64,000 bases of DNA, taken from NCBI RefSeq assembly GCF_900188155.1, contig NZ_FZOG01000009.1:1-64000 (forward strand), in the 5' to 3' direction. The notes below the pieces were generated by a model. The model did no database searches. It saw only the letters and a program-made list of their open reading frames with translations, and was not told where the DNA came from. Source of the DNA: Pseudomonas segetis. GTDB taxonomy: Bacteria; Pseudomonadota; Gammaproteobacteria; Pseudomonadales; Pseudomonadaceae. The translations under genes were made by a program, and so were the position numbers. Shown one piece after another: positions 50,440 through 59,515 of this stretch. Each line of letters begins with the position of its first letter. The stretch's first letter is position 1.

Positions 50440-52494
50440 TTAAAGGTCAAGAACCAAGGGCAAAGTCCCTTCTGCTGCTTGTGCAGGTATGGCGCAGCAG
50501 ATCAGCACAGTATTGTCATCTGGCAATTGCGCGGGTGGATTGGGGTAATGCACCTGGCCGCTGATCAAGCGCGTGCTGCAGGTGCCGCAAGAGCCACCAC
50601 GACAACTGAACTCAGGGCTGAGCCCCCGGCTTTCCGCCAACTCCAACAGACTGCCGCTATCTGGCTTCCAGCGTGCCTGGGTGGCGGAGGATGAAAAATA
50701 GACAGGGACCGGCGTGCTTGCAGCAGGCGGTTGCTCCAGCACCGATGATTGTTCTACTTCAAACCGGCGAAGGGCCGAGGGGCCGAAGGCTTCGGCGTGA
50801 ATGCGCCGGTCTGGAATATTGATGCCACGCAGAGCGTCGTAAATATCCTGGATAAAACCTGCCGGGCCGCACAGATAAAAATCATAGTCATCCAGCGGTA
50901 ACCGAGCCTTGATCTGAGCAAATCCGAGACGGCCGGCCACTTGGTAGTGCTGGTCCAACACCGTGTCTGGGCCGGGGTTACTCAATGCCCGGTGGATATG
51001 CAGTCGTCCGGCAGAGCGTTGTTGCAGGTCTTTGAGTTCCGCCTGAAACGGCAGGTCCTCAAGGCCTCTGGCGCTTTGGAATAGATGAACGGGACGCTCG
51101 GTTTGCTGCAGTTGATTTTGCACAACCAGCTCTCTGGCCATGGAAATCAGTGGTGTGATGCCCACTCCCGCCCCAATCAGGACCACTGGCCTTGCTGTCC
51201 CGTCACAGAGGGTAAAGTTGCCCAGCGGCGTGCGAACTTCGAGCAGGTCGCCAACCTTCACTTGGTGGTGAAGAAATTGCGATGCCTTGCCTTGCAGCTT
51301 GACACTAATGCGGACGTGTCCGTCTGAGGGTGCGCTGGACAGGCTATAGGTACGTACGAGCGCATCCTGGTCTGCCCCGGGGATGCGCATCGGCAAGTGC
51401 TGGCCAGGGGAGAAGGCAACCTGTGCGCCGTCCAGCGGTTCAAGGTACAGCGAGCGAATGTCTTTGCTCTCTTGGTGGACTCCCGTCACTCGCCATTGAT
51501 GCCACTGTCGGCGTAATTCGTTCTGGCGCACGCGCTCGTCAGCCTGCTCCCAGGTTCCAGTCATCAGGCTGGTCGGGGCATAGTCATCAAATGTCCAGCG
51601 AATCGACAAGGCCTTGGGGCGCAGGACGACTCGCTCTGCATCAAAGGTCCAGATCCGCTCGGCGCCCTCGAATGCCTTGATTGTCGGACTGTCGAGTATC
51701 AGTTCTGCCCGCCCGGTAAGTTGCAGCATGTCCCCGTTTGTGAAATCGACGAACAACAGCCCGGCCAATCCGTTGGCCTGCAAGTTGCCAAGGGTATTGA
51801 AGTGCAGGTTCCCAGCGTAGTCAGGAATGCTCAGTCGGTTGCCTTCGACCTTGACGAAACCGGCGCGCCCACCGCGGTGGGATACGTCAACTGAACAGCT
51901 GTGGTCTTCATGGGTAAAGTAGCTGGCAATGAAAAAGGTGTCGGCATCGCGAATCATTTTGCTGGTTTGTTCGTCCAGCACCGAGGCGTCGAGCCGTGGG
52001 CCCTTGCCCGGTGGATCGGGTAAGCGTGTATAGGACCTTTGCTGAATATACTTGGGACAGTTGCCGAAGGAGTGCTCGACCGCAACCTCAAGTCGATTTG
52101 CCGTGGCCTGCTGGATAATCCCATTGACGCGGTTGCGTCGCCGAGTGTGCAGTTCGATACCCAGCATGCCTATGGGCTGTCCTGCCTGCATTCCGGCGGT
52201 GGCTGGGTCCTGGCTGTCGGGCTGTACAGCCAGGGCCAGGTGTTCCGGGTCAGGTGAGCTGACGAAACCTTCGGGTCCTTCCAGAAAGGTAGCCCAAGGC
52301 CGCATTTCTGTGTCCAGGCTGCCAACCACCATAAAGGGCAATTGCTGGAAGAACTCGCGGTGTTGGTCGGGCATATAGGGACGAATGACCTTTTGTCCAA
52401 CCGCCTCCATTCGATCAGAGGCGTTGAACAGGTCTTGGAGTATTTTCTCACCGGCATGCCAAGGTGATCGACGGTGCTTGGGAAGGTGTTCCAT
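50440..52494 (-). CDS. PNPOx-like/FNR/2Fe-2S ferredoxin fusion oxidoreductase
   Basis: This 684-residue fusion has three parts. The N-terminus (about 1-300) is a pyridoxamine-phosphate-oxidase-like flavin domain. The middle (about 335-570) is a ferredoxin reductase-type FAD/NAD domain (RTYSLSSAP, GVGITPLISMA, YLCGPAGF). The C-terminus (about 600-684) is a plant-type 2Fe-2S domain with Cys in CRGGSCGTC and ICC. It is therefore a self-sufficient NAD(P)H electron carrier resembling NO-dioxygenase reductase or monooxygenase reductase parts joined to a flavin domain. ATG 52494 has AAGGAG eight bases upstream; a GTG three codons earlier lies too close to it. A DUF1348 gene follows and a GST gene precedes on the same strand. 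Confidence 0.88.
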   Translation of the reverse strand: MEHLPKHRRSPWHAGEKILQDLFNASDRMEAVGQKVIRPYMPDQHREFFQQLPFMVVGSLDTEMRPWATFLEGPEGFVSSPDPEHLALAVQPDSQDPATAGMQAGQPIGMLGIELHTRRRNRVNGIIQQATANRLEVAVEHSFGNCPKYIQQRSYTRLPDPPGKGPRLDASVLDEQTSKMIRDADTFFIASYFTHEDHSCSVDVSHRGGRAGFVKVEGNRLSIPDYAGNLHFNTLGNLQANGLAGLLFVDFTNGDMLQLTGRAELILDSPTIKAFEGAERIWTFDAERVVLRPKALSIRWTFDDYAPTSLMTGTWEQADERVRQNELRRQWHQWRVTGVHQESKDIRSLYLEPLDGAQVAFSPGQHLPMRIPGADQDALVRTYSLSSAPSDGHVRISVKLQGKASQFLHHQVKVGDLLEVRTPLGNFTLCDGTARPVVLIGAGVGITPLISMARELVVQNQLQQTERPVHLFQSARGLEDLPFQAELKDLQQRSAGRLHIHRALSNPGPDTVLDQHYQVAGRLGFAQIKARLPLDDYDFYLCGPAGFIQDIYDALRGINIPDRRIHAEAFGPSALRRFEVEQSSVLEQPPAASTPVPVYFSSSATQARWKPDSGSLLELAESRGLSPEFSCRGGSCGTCSTRLISGQVHYPNPPAQLPDDNTVLICCAIPAQAAEGTLPLVLDL

Positions 52495-52542
52495 GCGGAG
52501 CACTCCTTGAATTGGCGGCCTTAACAGCAGCCTGATCCGGAC

Positions 52543-53163
52543 TTAGCTTGCTTGTAGGCCTACAGCGGTACGTTGCATCGGCACGAATCCGGGAAGCGCT
52601 TCAATGCGCGCAAGCCAAGCCCGCACATTTTCAAGAGAGACGTTGCCCTCCGGGGCATGGGCTATGTAGCTGTAATTGGCTACATCGGCAATGGTGGGCT
52701 GGTCGCCGACCAGGAACGAGCGCTCGTTTAGTTCGTTGTCCATCACCTTAAGCAAGGCGTGGGAGCGGCCGATGACTTCATCCGCATTGAATGACGCGCC
52801 GAATACCGTGATCAACCGCGCGGCGGCAGGGCCAAACGCAACTTGACCTGCGGCCACCGAAAGCCAGCGCTGGATATGTGCGGCGGTCAGCGGGTCTTCG
52901 ATTTTCCAGTTACCGCTACCGTATTTTTGCGCGAGATAGACCAGTATCGAGTTGGAGTCACTGATAACAGTGCCTTTGTCGTCAATAACCGGAACCTGGC
53001 CGAAGGGGTTGATGGCCAGGAACTCGGCTTTTTTGTGCGCGCCGTTGGCAAGGTCGACAAAGACCAAGTCGGTAGGTAGTTGTAGCAGGGAGAGCAGTAG
53101 CTCAACGCGATGGGAGTGGCCGGACAACGGGTGGCGATAGAGCTTTATGGCATCAGTGGGCAT
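52543..53163 (-). CDS. Glutathione S-transferase
   Basis: This 206-residue protein has an N-terminal thioredoxin-fold domain (about 1-80, with HRVELLLSLLQL and NPFGQVPVIDDKGTVISDSNSILVYLA) and a C-terminal helical domain (about 90-200, with NERSFLVGDQPTIADVANYSY). It probably conjugates or reduces electrophiles with glutathione. GAGGAG precedes ATG 53163. It is upstream of the PNPOx-FNR-ferredoxin gene on the same strand, 48 bases apart, so the three genes GST-fusion-DUF1348 may form an operon for handling an electrophile or nitro compound. Confidence 0.92.
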   Translation of the reverse strand: MPTDAIKLYRHPLSGHSHRVELLLSLLQLPTDLVFVDLANGAHKKAEFLAINPFGQVPVIDDKGTVISDSNSILVYLAQKYGSGNWKIEDPLTAAHIQRWLSVAAGQVAFGPAAARLITVFGASFNADEVIGRSHALLKVMDNELNERSFLVGDQPTIADVANYSYIAHAPEGNVSLENVRAWLARIEALPGFVPMQRTAVGLQAS

Positions 53164-53309
53164 GATTTTGACTCCTCAGTTGATTTGGGGAAATCAGCGC
53201 TAAGGCAAACCCAATAGGAGGTTAATGCGCTGGTTGGGGATACTGCGCCCAGGCTTGGCTGAGCAGAAGCCCCGTCACAGACAATGCATAATTTCGTTTT
53301 TTGAAAGAG

Positions 53310-54218
53310 TCAGCTTGATTCAAGAAGCGCCGGATGGGCACGCAGCAGCGGCGTTGCGAAATCGATAAAGGTGCGCACGCGTGCGTCGGCACGTCGGCCA
53401 TTGCGATAGAGTAGTTGTGCGGGTACAGCTGGGCTGGAGAAGTCAGTCAGAACCGGTATTAATAATCCGTTGCGTACTTCATCGTGGACCTCGTAGCTCA
53501 TGCAGCGAACCAGCCCGAGCCCGAGGCTCGCCGCGCGAATGGCCGCGCGCTGGGTCGTGCATCTGAGCACCGGTGCGAGCTTTGCCTGCCGGTAGGAACC
53601 CGCGTTGCAAAAGCGCCATTCGGATTCGCAACCTTGGGCTGTCGTGACAATCGTCCGGTGGTTCTTGAGGTCGACAGGCGTTTGTGGCTTTCCCCATTTT
53701 GCGAGGTAGCCGGGCGCGCCACAGATGATTGGCTTTACCTTGCCAATCGGCATGGCGAAGCCAGAAGAGTCCGGCAGTTGGCTTACGACCAGGGCGATAT
53801 CGATACCTTCCTCAAGGAGTTTGGGTACAGCTTCACGGGTTAGGGTAAGCAGTCGCACATCGGCAAAGGCTTCCAGGTAGGCCAGGGCAACCGGCATGAA
53901 TATTTGCGACGCCATCAGCAGTGGCAATGCGACAGTCAACTGTCCGGACGGGCGTGCGTGCAGACCCACAGCAGAGTGCTCGGCCGCAACTGTCTGGCGC
54001 AATATATGTCGACAGCTGTGGGCGAACTCTTTGCCTGTCGGGCTCAGGGTGACACCCCGGGGGCCACGGAGCAGCAGGGTATTATTCAGACGTGTTTCCA
54101 AGGCGCTGATCGTTCGCATGACAGTGGCGCATGACACTTGCAGGTGCCGTGCAGCGCCAGCCAGACTGCCAGTCATCGCCACGGCATCGAATGTCTGGAT
54201 CTCTCGATAACGGCCCAT
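53310..54218 (-). CDS. LysR-family regulator (second of a tandem pair)
   Basis: This 302-residue LysR protein has HTH residues SLAGAARHLQVSCATVMRTISALE and a normal effector domain. Its ATG abuts the stop of the preceding LysR gene exactly (TAAATG), so its translation probably depends on ribosomes finishing the first gene. It is upstream of the GST gene (gap 147 bases) and may regulate that operon. Confidence 0.87.
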   Translation of the reverse strand: MGRYREIQTFDAVAMTGSLAGAARHLQVSCATVMRTISALETRLNNTLLLRGPRGVTLSPTGKEFAHSCRHILRQTVAAEHSAVGLHARPSGQLTVALPLLMASQIFMPVALAYLEAFADVRLLTLTREAVPKLLEEGIDIALVVSQLPDSSGFAMPIGKVKPIICGAPGYLAKWGKPQTPVDLKNHRTIVTTAQGCESEWRFCNAGSYRQAKLAPVLRCTTQRAAIRAASLGLGLVRCMSYEVHDEVRNGLLIPVLTDFSSPAVPAQLLYRNGRRADARVRTFIDFATPLLRAHPALLESS

Positions 54219-55136
54219 TTACAGGTCCCGTATCGCTGGTTGCAGACTCGGGTCGGCAAGAAACTGGCGTGTGCAATAGTCGACGAAGGTTCGTACCTTG
54301 GCGGGTAGTCGGCCACTGTCTTGATAAACAATATGTACCGGCAAGGCAGTTGTTTCGAACTCTTGAAGGACAATTTCCAGCTCGCCCCTGGTCACCCATT
54401 CGGCAACTTGGTAAGAAAGCACCCGCGTCAGGCCTCCCCCCATGCGCGCGGCATTGATCGCCGCCTGATTAGAACTGACTACCAGGCGGGCCTTGGGGTG
54501 TAAGGTCAAGTCACTTTTCCCGGTCTTGAAGTGCCAGGCGGTCAGCAGATTGCTAGCCGAGGACATGACAATCGGCATGCTTAGCACGTCCTTGGGCAAT
54601 GTTGGCCTGCCCACCCGATCTAGAAAATCAGGCGCGGCGCAGACGACGGGACGGATTTGGCCGACCTTCACCGCCCGGAGGCTGGTGTCCGGTAATTGAC
54701 CGATGCGGATGGCGACATCTATGCCTTCCTCAACCATGTTTACCAGACGATCAACCAACAGGGCGTTGATGGTGACCTGAGGATGTTGCTCCAGATAGGC
54801 GTTGACCAGCGGGATCAGATACAGTTCGCCGAACATTACAGATGCGGTCACGGCCAAGTCGCCTCGCGCCCGGTTACTGCTGCCTGCTGCCAGTTCTTCC
54901 GCTTCGTCAAGTTCGAGCAGGATGCGTTTGCAATCATCGACATAGCGCCGCCCAGCTTCGGTCAGGCGCAAGCTGCGTGTACTTCGCGCCAATAACAGCG
55001 TGCCCAGGCGGTTTTCAAGCCCGGCAATCACACGCGTGACACTCGGTGGCGACATAGCCATCAGCTTGGCCCCACCGGCGAAGCTTTCTGCCTCAGCCAC
55101 GGCCAGCAGCACCTTCATCTCTTGAAACCTGTCCAC
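54219..55136 (-). CDS. LysR-family regulator (first of a tandem pair)
   Basis: This 305-residue LysR protein begins DRFQEMKVLLAVAEAESFAGGAKLMAMSPPSVTRVIAGLE, the pattern of the CrgA/DhcR-type branch. The start is uncertain: GTG 55136 (VDRFQEMK) fits family alignments and GGCGGTGA upstream, but TTG 55148 and ATG 55106-region alternatives exist. The effector domain is complete. It lies head-to-tail with the next LysR, with no bases between them. The two share modest similarity in their ligand domains, which suggests an old duplication. Confidence 0.83.
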   Translation of the reverse strand: MDRFQEMKVLLAVAEAESFAGGAKLMAMSPPSVTRVIAGLENRLGTLLLARSTRSLRLTEAGRRYVDDCKRILLELDEAEELAAGSSNRARGDLAVTASVMFGELYLIPLVNAYLEQHPQVTINALLVDRLVNMVEEGIDVAIRIGQLPDTSLRAVKVGQIRPVVCAAPDFLDRVGRPTLPKDVLSMPIVMSSASNLLTAWHFKTGKSDLTLHPKARLVVSSNQAAINAARMGGGLTRVLSYQVAEWVTRGELEIVLQEFETTALPVHIVYQDSGRLPAKVRTFVDYCTRQFLADPSLQPAIRDL

Positions 55137-55481
55137 AATCACCGCCAACTATAAATTAGGTTAAGTCCTTCATAGCCCAGTCCTTGCCGGCAGGACAGGT
55201 ATCACTCGCCATAAGGAGGCGGCTCTGCAGCACGGTTGGTCATAAAGCTCGCCTTGGTATTCAAGCAGAGCCTACCAAGAATGCCCGTTGCAAACAGAGT
55301 GTTGGCAAGTACCAGGACAGTCTGCTGGTTTTGATGACGCCATCGGCCAGCAAGATGGTCGTGCAAGTTGCACGGTCATTAAAAGTCATCATGCACAATG
55401 CAAGCCGTTGCTTGGTCGTGTTGGCTTGCTAACTAGTTGATTAGTCTTGCGATTCATAGTTCGTATAAACATGGCATGTGC

Positions 55482-55503
55482 CTTGCTCCTGCACAGGTGC
55501 AAG
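55482..55503. promoter_or_regulatory. 22-bp dyad upstream of the membrane-protein gene
   Basis: CTTGCtCCTG (55482-55491) mirrors CAGGtGCAAG (55494-55503) with a two-base centre; only one position per arm is mismatched. It lies 76 bases before the start of the membrane protein gene and is a candidate operator. The rest of the 442-base gap (55137-55578) shows no gene I can support. Confidence 0.4.
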
Positions 55504-55578
55504 TCGCATGACTAAGTGTCGCACCTCATGAAGTGTTAGTTGGCTGCATTAGCGTGCGCTTTATATGAGAGATGGACG

Positions 55579-56508
55579 ATGAAAACAATAAACGAACAAC
55601 TTGCGTTACCGGATTCAATCGCCTTGAGTATGACTCAACTTTCACCCCGTGCAGTTTCATGGGGGGCGATATTGGCGGGTGCTGCTGGCGCGGCGGCGTT
55701 GTCGCTGTTATTGCTGGTTCTGGGTACGGGATTGGGGTTTTCGTTTGTCTCGCCCTGGGCCAACGATGGCGCCAGCATCAAGACTCTTGGCGTCTCGACT
55801 ATCGCCTGGATCACCTTCACCCAGCTGGTAGCCGCCGGTTTGGGCGGCTACCTGGCAGGGCGGCTCAGGGCCAAGTGGACTGATGTCCATGCCGACGAAG
55901 TCTATTTCCGCGACACGGCACATGGTTTTCTTGCATGGTCCATTGCGACACTTGCGACTGCGTTGCTGCTGGGCTCTGTGCTGGGTGGCATCGCCAGTGG
56001 CGGGGCGAAGGTGGGCGCCTCGGTTGCCCAAGGCGTTGCTTCCTCTGCGGCGAAGGCCGGCGCAGCTGTGGCCAACACTGATAATGCAGGCGCTGGCATG
56101 AGGTACGCATTGGACAGCCTGTTTCGCCGCACTGTAAATGCGCCTGCCAATGCGCAAAGTGGATTGGCCCCGGCCCAGGAACGACCTGCACCTATTGCTG
56201 AGGTCACGCGCATTTTCATGAATGCGATACACACAGGTTCACTGCCAGCCGAGGATACACAATACCTGGGTCAACTAGTTGCCAGGCGCACAGGGCTCAA
56301 TCAACCAGAGGCCGAACAGCGAGTCACTGCAACCTTTACCCGAATCAAGAGCGCTGTGGACGAAGCCCAGACCCAGGCACGCCAAACCGCTGATCAAGCG
56401 CGTAAGACATCCGCCTATGCAGCGATTTGGTTGTTTATTTCATTGTTGGTTGGCGCTTTCGTTGCGAGTTTTTCCGCCACATTGGGTGGTCGTCAACGCG
56501 ACGCCTGA
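55579..56508 (+). CDS. Membrane protein of unknown function
   Basis: This 309-residue inner-membrane protein has four predicted spans: about 28-52 (ILAGAAGAAALSLLLLVLG), 70-95 (STIAWITFTQLVAAGLGGYL), 120-145 (ATLATALLLGSVLGGIASG) and 285-305 (YAAIWLFISLLVGAFVASF). Between the third and fourth lies a soluble part rich in Ala/Gln/Arg. It is like a family of uncharacterised Pseudomonas membrane proteins; I recognise no function. The start at 55579 was preferred to the track's start 13 codons earlier because of the membrane-protein family start and a purine-rich GAGATGGA upstream. A 24-residue membrane peptide gene follows 28 bases on. Confidence 0.75.
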   Translation: MKTINEQLALPDSIALSMTQLSPRAVSWGAILAGAAGAAALSLLLLVLGTGLGFSFVSPWANDGASIKTLGVSTIAWITFTQLVAAGLGGYLAGRLRAKWTDVHADEVYFRDTAHGFLAWSIATLATALLLGSVLGGIASGGAKVGASVAQGVASSAAKAGAAVANTDNAGAGMRYALDSLFRRTVNAPANAQSGLAPAQERPAPIAEVTRIFMNAIHTGSLPAEDTQYLGQLVARRTGLNQPEAEQRVTATFTRIKSAVDEAQTQARQTADQARKTSAYAAIWLFISLLVGAFVASFSATLGGRQRDA

Positions 56509-56536
56509 TCCTGAACATTGATACCCGGAGGTTGTT

Positions 56537-56611
56537 ATGCGTTCTATATTGCTGTTTTTTCTCGGTGTACCAATTCCGATTATTATCTTGCTGGCGATAT
56601 TTGTCTTTTAA
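56537..56611 (+). CDS. 24-residue membrane micropeptide
   Basis: A short reading frame of 24 codons encodes a single hydrophobic helix starting MRSILLFFLGVPIPIIILL. The Shine-Dalgarno GGAGG (56527-56531) lies at an ideal distance, and the distance from the preceding gene (28 bases) suggests co-transcription. Peptides with the pattern R-x-I-L-L...GVPIPIIILL occur widely in proteobacteria, from memory, and are poorly characterised. Confidence 0.7.
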   Translation: MRSILLFFLGVPIPIIILLAIFVF

Positions 56612-56651
56612 CTAAACCAAGTAGGGGTTGGGCAGGGCTGTCGTTATTAAA

Positions 56652-56676
56652 TGCCCCTGTTTGTATAACAGGGGCA
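56652..56676 (+). terminator. Hairpin after the micropeptide gene
   Basis: TGCCCCTGTT (56652-56661) pairs perfectly with AACAGGGGCA (56667-56676) around a five-base loop, 40 bases past the micropeptide stop. There is no T-run. It probably ends the two-gene transcript. The following bases to 56910 hold no gene I can support. Confidence 0.5.
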
Positions 56677-56910
56677 GAAGTTGAACTGGCCTTGATAAAT
56701 ATTCCCGGCTCGCTTGTCGGTCGTGACATGACCTTTGAATATTCAACTACTCATGGCGAGTGTTTGGATTATAAAAGCCTTGGTGTTAGGCCCGTCGCCT
56801 CGCCCCAGGCTGCGCTTTGGCCATCATGCTGTTAAGTCAATCCTGAACTCATAGTCGTTTACTTTTGCCCTGTGCCTATGGTTAATTCCTGCGCTGGTTT
56901 AGGTGGGAGT

Positions 56911-57831
56911 ATGAACAGGATGAAGCTTCATCAACTCAGGGCGCTGGTGGCAATTCACCAGTCTGGAAGTATCCAGGAAGCGTCCAAGGTCATGCATATC
57001 ACTCAACCTGCCCTGAGTCGCTCAATTAAGGAGTTGGAGCGAGAGCTGGGATTCAACCTGTTGCAACGTTCCTACAAGGGGATGTCGCTGACCGAAGAAG
57101 GGCGGCGGATTATCCGCCATGCCAATCTGGTGGTGGAAAGCATTCGACGGCTACAGGTCGATGCCGCACATATTCAAGATGCAACGGTCGGGCACATTGC
57201 AATCGGGGTGACGTCCCTGACGGCCATGCTCGAAGGCCTGGATGAAGCCATTTTGACGATGCGCCGCAAGTTCCCGCGCTTGACCATCAGCATTACCGAC
57301 CTGCGCCCCAACCAGATTCTGCAGCGTCTGCGCGATGGCTCGCTGGATTTTGCCATCACCTCCCAGCAACCATTAACTCGCCTGAACCTGGACTGGGAAG
57401 CGCTGGGCAGCATCAAAGGCCTGGTGGTTTGCCATAAAAGCAATCTGCACAAGTTCTCGCGCTCCCTGCGCTCCTTGCAGTATGCAAACTGGATTAGCCT
57501 GGATGAATTGGACGAGCCTGCATCGCAGTTTCACCAGTTGTTTGAGGTCAATGATATACGCCGCCCGCAGAGCGCCATCGAGTGCACCTCAATCATGCTG
57601 GCGCTGAGCCTGATCAAGCATGATGACGCGCTGATGACGATCAGCGAACTGGCCATTAGGGATTTCAAACGTTATCCGCAGGGTGAGGAACTGGCCCATG
57701 TGGACATCCAGGAATTGGTTCCGGATTACCCGGTCAATCTGGTGTGCATCGACCGCCATAGCCTCACTGCGCCCGCAGAAGAGCTATTCCATGAGCTGAA
57801 GGCACGCTTGTTCGCCAATCCCCAAGGCTGA
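56911..57831 (+). CDS. LysR-family regulator of the MFS/amidohydrolase pair
   Basis: This 306-residue LysR protein has the HTH SGSIQEASKVMHITQPALSRSIKELERELG and a standard effector domain; the N-terminal form MKLHQLRALVAIHQSGSI is typical of the CbbR/GltC-like group. The start at 56911 is supported by GGTGGGAG; MKLHQ at 56920 and an upstream form at 56872 are alternatives. It lies 391 bases before the transporter gene on the same strand, so it probably regulates that pair. Confidence 0.88.
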   Translation: MNRMKLHQLRALVAIHQSGSIQEASKVMHITQPALSRSIKELERELGFNLLQRSYKGMSLTEEGRRIIRHANLVVESIRRLQVDAAHIQDATVGHIAIGVTSLTAMLEGLDEAILTMRRKFPRLTISITDLRPNQILQRLRDGSLDFAITSQQPLTRLNLDWEALGSIKGLVVCHKSNLHKFSRSLRSLQYANWISLDELDEPASQFHQLFEVNDIRRPQSAIECTSIMLALSLIKHDDALMTISELAIRDFKRYPQGEELAHVDIQELVPDYPVNLVCIDRHSLTAPAEELFHELKARLFANPQG

Positions 57832-58222
57832 CTGACAGAGGCAACTGTTGTCCTTCTAGGCTGAATCGGCTCCAGGACCCTGAACATTTTGTGAAGAACT
57901 GATTGTTAATTTGTTCATGCTATGCCAAACAGTTAATTGAATTTTGCCTGGCACTTGTCAGCTGGGTTTATATGACTCATTAACGGCTGGGTAGCGTGAA
58001 GGATGGAAACCGATTCCGCGGCGCAAGCCTGTCGAGCGCTGGGCCAACTTGGGGCGCGGGCCTTGCCTTGTGCGTATTATGCGCCGCAATGCAGCAAGCT
58101 AGAGCCTTTTTGCCCGAGCAAGTTAACTAAAAGCTAATCCCTGGCCGAATGTGCATGTGTATTGTTTTTCCGTTTACCAGATAGTGATTTCACAACAACT
58201 ACGGTGATGGAGATAGGCACTT
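57832..58222. other. 391-base gap, promoter region of the MFS/M20 pair
   Basis: No gene is seen here. The motif GTTAATT occurs twice (near 57904 and 57931) and GTTAACT once (near 58122); these could be LysR contact sites, but I cannot support a specific operator. Confidence 0.4.
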
Positions 58223-59515
58223 ATGCAAGCGCAAACACTATCAGTCACGGGTGTCGACAGTCCGGCTGCACCGGCACGCCAGCGCGAGAGAAAAGCGGTG
58301 ATTGCGTGTTCGCTCGGTAACGCGCTGGAGATGTACGACTTCACGATCTACAGCTTCTTTGCGGTATTAATCGGCAAGCACTTCTTCCCGTCCGAGTCGG
58401 CAGTGGCCTCGCTATTGTTGTCGCTTACGACATTTGGCGTGGGGTTCCTGATGCGCCCGGTCGGTGCGGTGTTGATTGGCCGGTTTGCCGATCGCAAAGG
58501 GCGCAAGTCGGCCTTGAGCCTGACTATCGGCCTGATGACCCTGGGCACTGCGCTGATCGCCTTTGCGCCGACCTATCAACAGATCGGGCTTTTCGCCACA
58601 GTGATGCTGGTCTGCGGGCGCTTGATTCAGGGCATATCGGCGGGGGGTGAAATCGGCACTGCGTCCGTGTTCCTGATGGAGTCCGCCCACACTTCCCGGC
58701 GTTGCCACATGGTCAGTTGGCAAGCGGCCAGCCAAGGTTATGCTGCTTTGCTCGGTGCAGGGTTCGGTTTTACCCTGAGCCAAGTATTGGATACTTCGGC
58801 GCTCGAAAGCTGGGGCTGGCGCATTCCTTTCATCTTTGGCTTGTTGATCGGCCCGGTCGGCTGGTACATCCGCACCCGCTTGCCTGAAACCCATGATGAT
58901 CAGGCCCCGGCACCAGCAGCTGACGGCTTTGCAGCCTTGTGGCAGCGCATAGCCTTGGGTATCGGGCTGATGGCCAGCGCCACAATCGGCATGTACTTGT
59001 TCGTGTTCTACATGCCGACCTACTTGATCACTGCATTGAATTATCCGCAGAGCAGTGCCATGGCCATCGGCTGCCTGGCAGGCGGTTGCATGGCGATTAT
59101 CACGCCGTTGGCCGGGCGCTTCGCCGATCGCTATCAACTGCGTAAATCACTGCTGGGCTGGACGGTTGCGCTGCCGGTGGTGCTGGTGATCCCGGCTTTC
59201 TATGTGCTGGGCCATACCACCCAACTCTATGTGGCCATGCTGGTGGTCGCCGCTTTGGTATTACCTAGCTGTGTGGGTGCCGGCGCATTTTTCTCGCTGA
59301 TCATGGAAGGGTTTTCCAAGGAGAACCGAGCCCTTGGAACCTCGGTCAGCTATAGCTTTGGGGTGACGTTGTTCGGTGGTTTTTCACCGCTGATTGCAGC
59401 ATCCCTGACGGCTGCTTTCGACAGCCCAATGGCTCCGGCGTTCTACCTGGTGGCCGGTGGTGTCGTCAGTTTGATTTGCCTCAAATACTACCCAGAACAT
59501 AAAGGACGTGAGTAA
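58223..59515 (+). CDS. MHS-family (MFS) metabolite:proton symporter
   Basis: This 430-residue transporter has 12 predicted spans. The MHS signatures are present: NALEMYDFTIYSFFAVLIGKHFFP near residue 30, FADRKGRKSAL between helices 2 and 3, and GRLIQGISAGGEIGTASVFL in helix 5. Such transporters carry citrate, shikimate, aromatic acids or betaines. Its stop overlaps the ATG of the amidohydrolase gene by one base (TAATG), so the two are translationally coupled, and the substrate is probably what the amidohydrolase cleaves. Confidence 0.93.
   Translation: MQAQTLSVTGVDSPAAPARQRERKAVIACSLGNALEMYDFTIYSFFAVLIGKHFFPSESAVASLLLSLTTFGVGFLMRPVGAVLIGRFADRKGRKSALSLTIGLMTLGTALIAFAPTYQQIGLFATVMLVCGRLIQGISAGGEIGTASVFLMESAHTSRRCHMVSWQAASQGYAALLGAGFGFTLSQVLDTSALESWGWRIPFIFGLLIGPVGWYIRTRLPETHDDQAPAPAADGFAALWQRIALGIGLMASATIGMYLFVFYMPTYLITALNYPQSSAMAIGCLAGGCMAIITPLAGRFADRYQLRKSLLGWTVALPVVLVIPAFYVLGHTTQLYVAMLVVAALVLPSCVGAGAFFSLIMEGFSKENRALGTSVSYSFGVTLFGGFSPLIAASLTAAFDSPMAPAFYLVAGGVVSLICLKYYPEHKGRE

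Noticed and set aside
55184..55432. 82-codon frame in the gap before the membrane-protein gene
   Set aside because: It has a TTG start, no convincing ribosome site and no recognisable protein pattern.
56518..56835. 105-codon frame overlapping the micropeptide
   Set aside because: It reads through the hairpin at 56652-56676 and is out of frame with the well-supported 24-codon gene.
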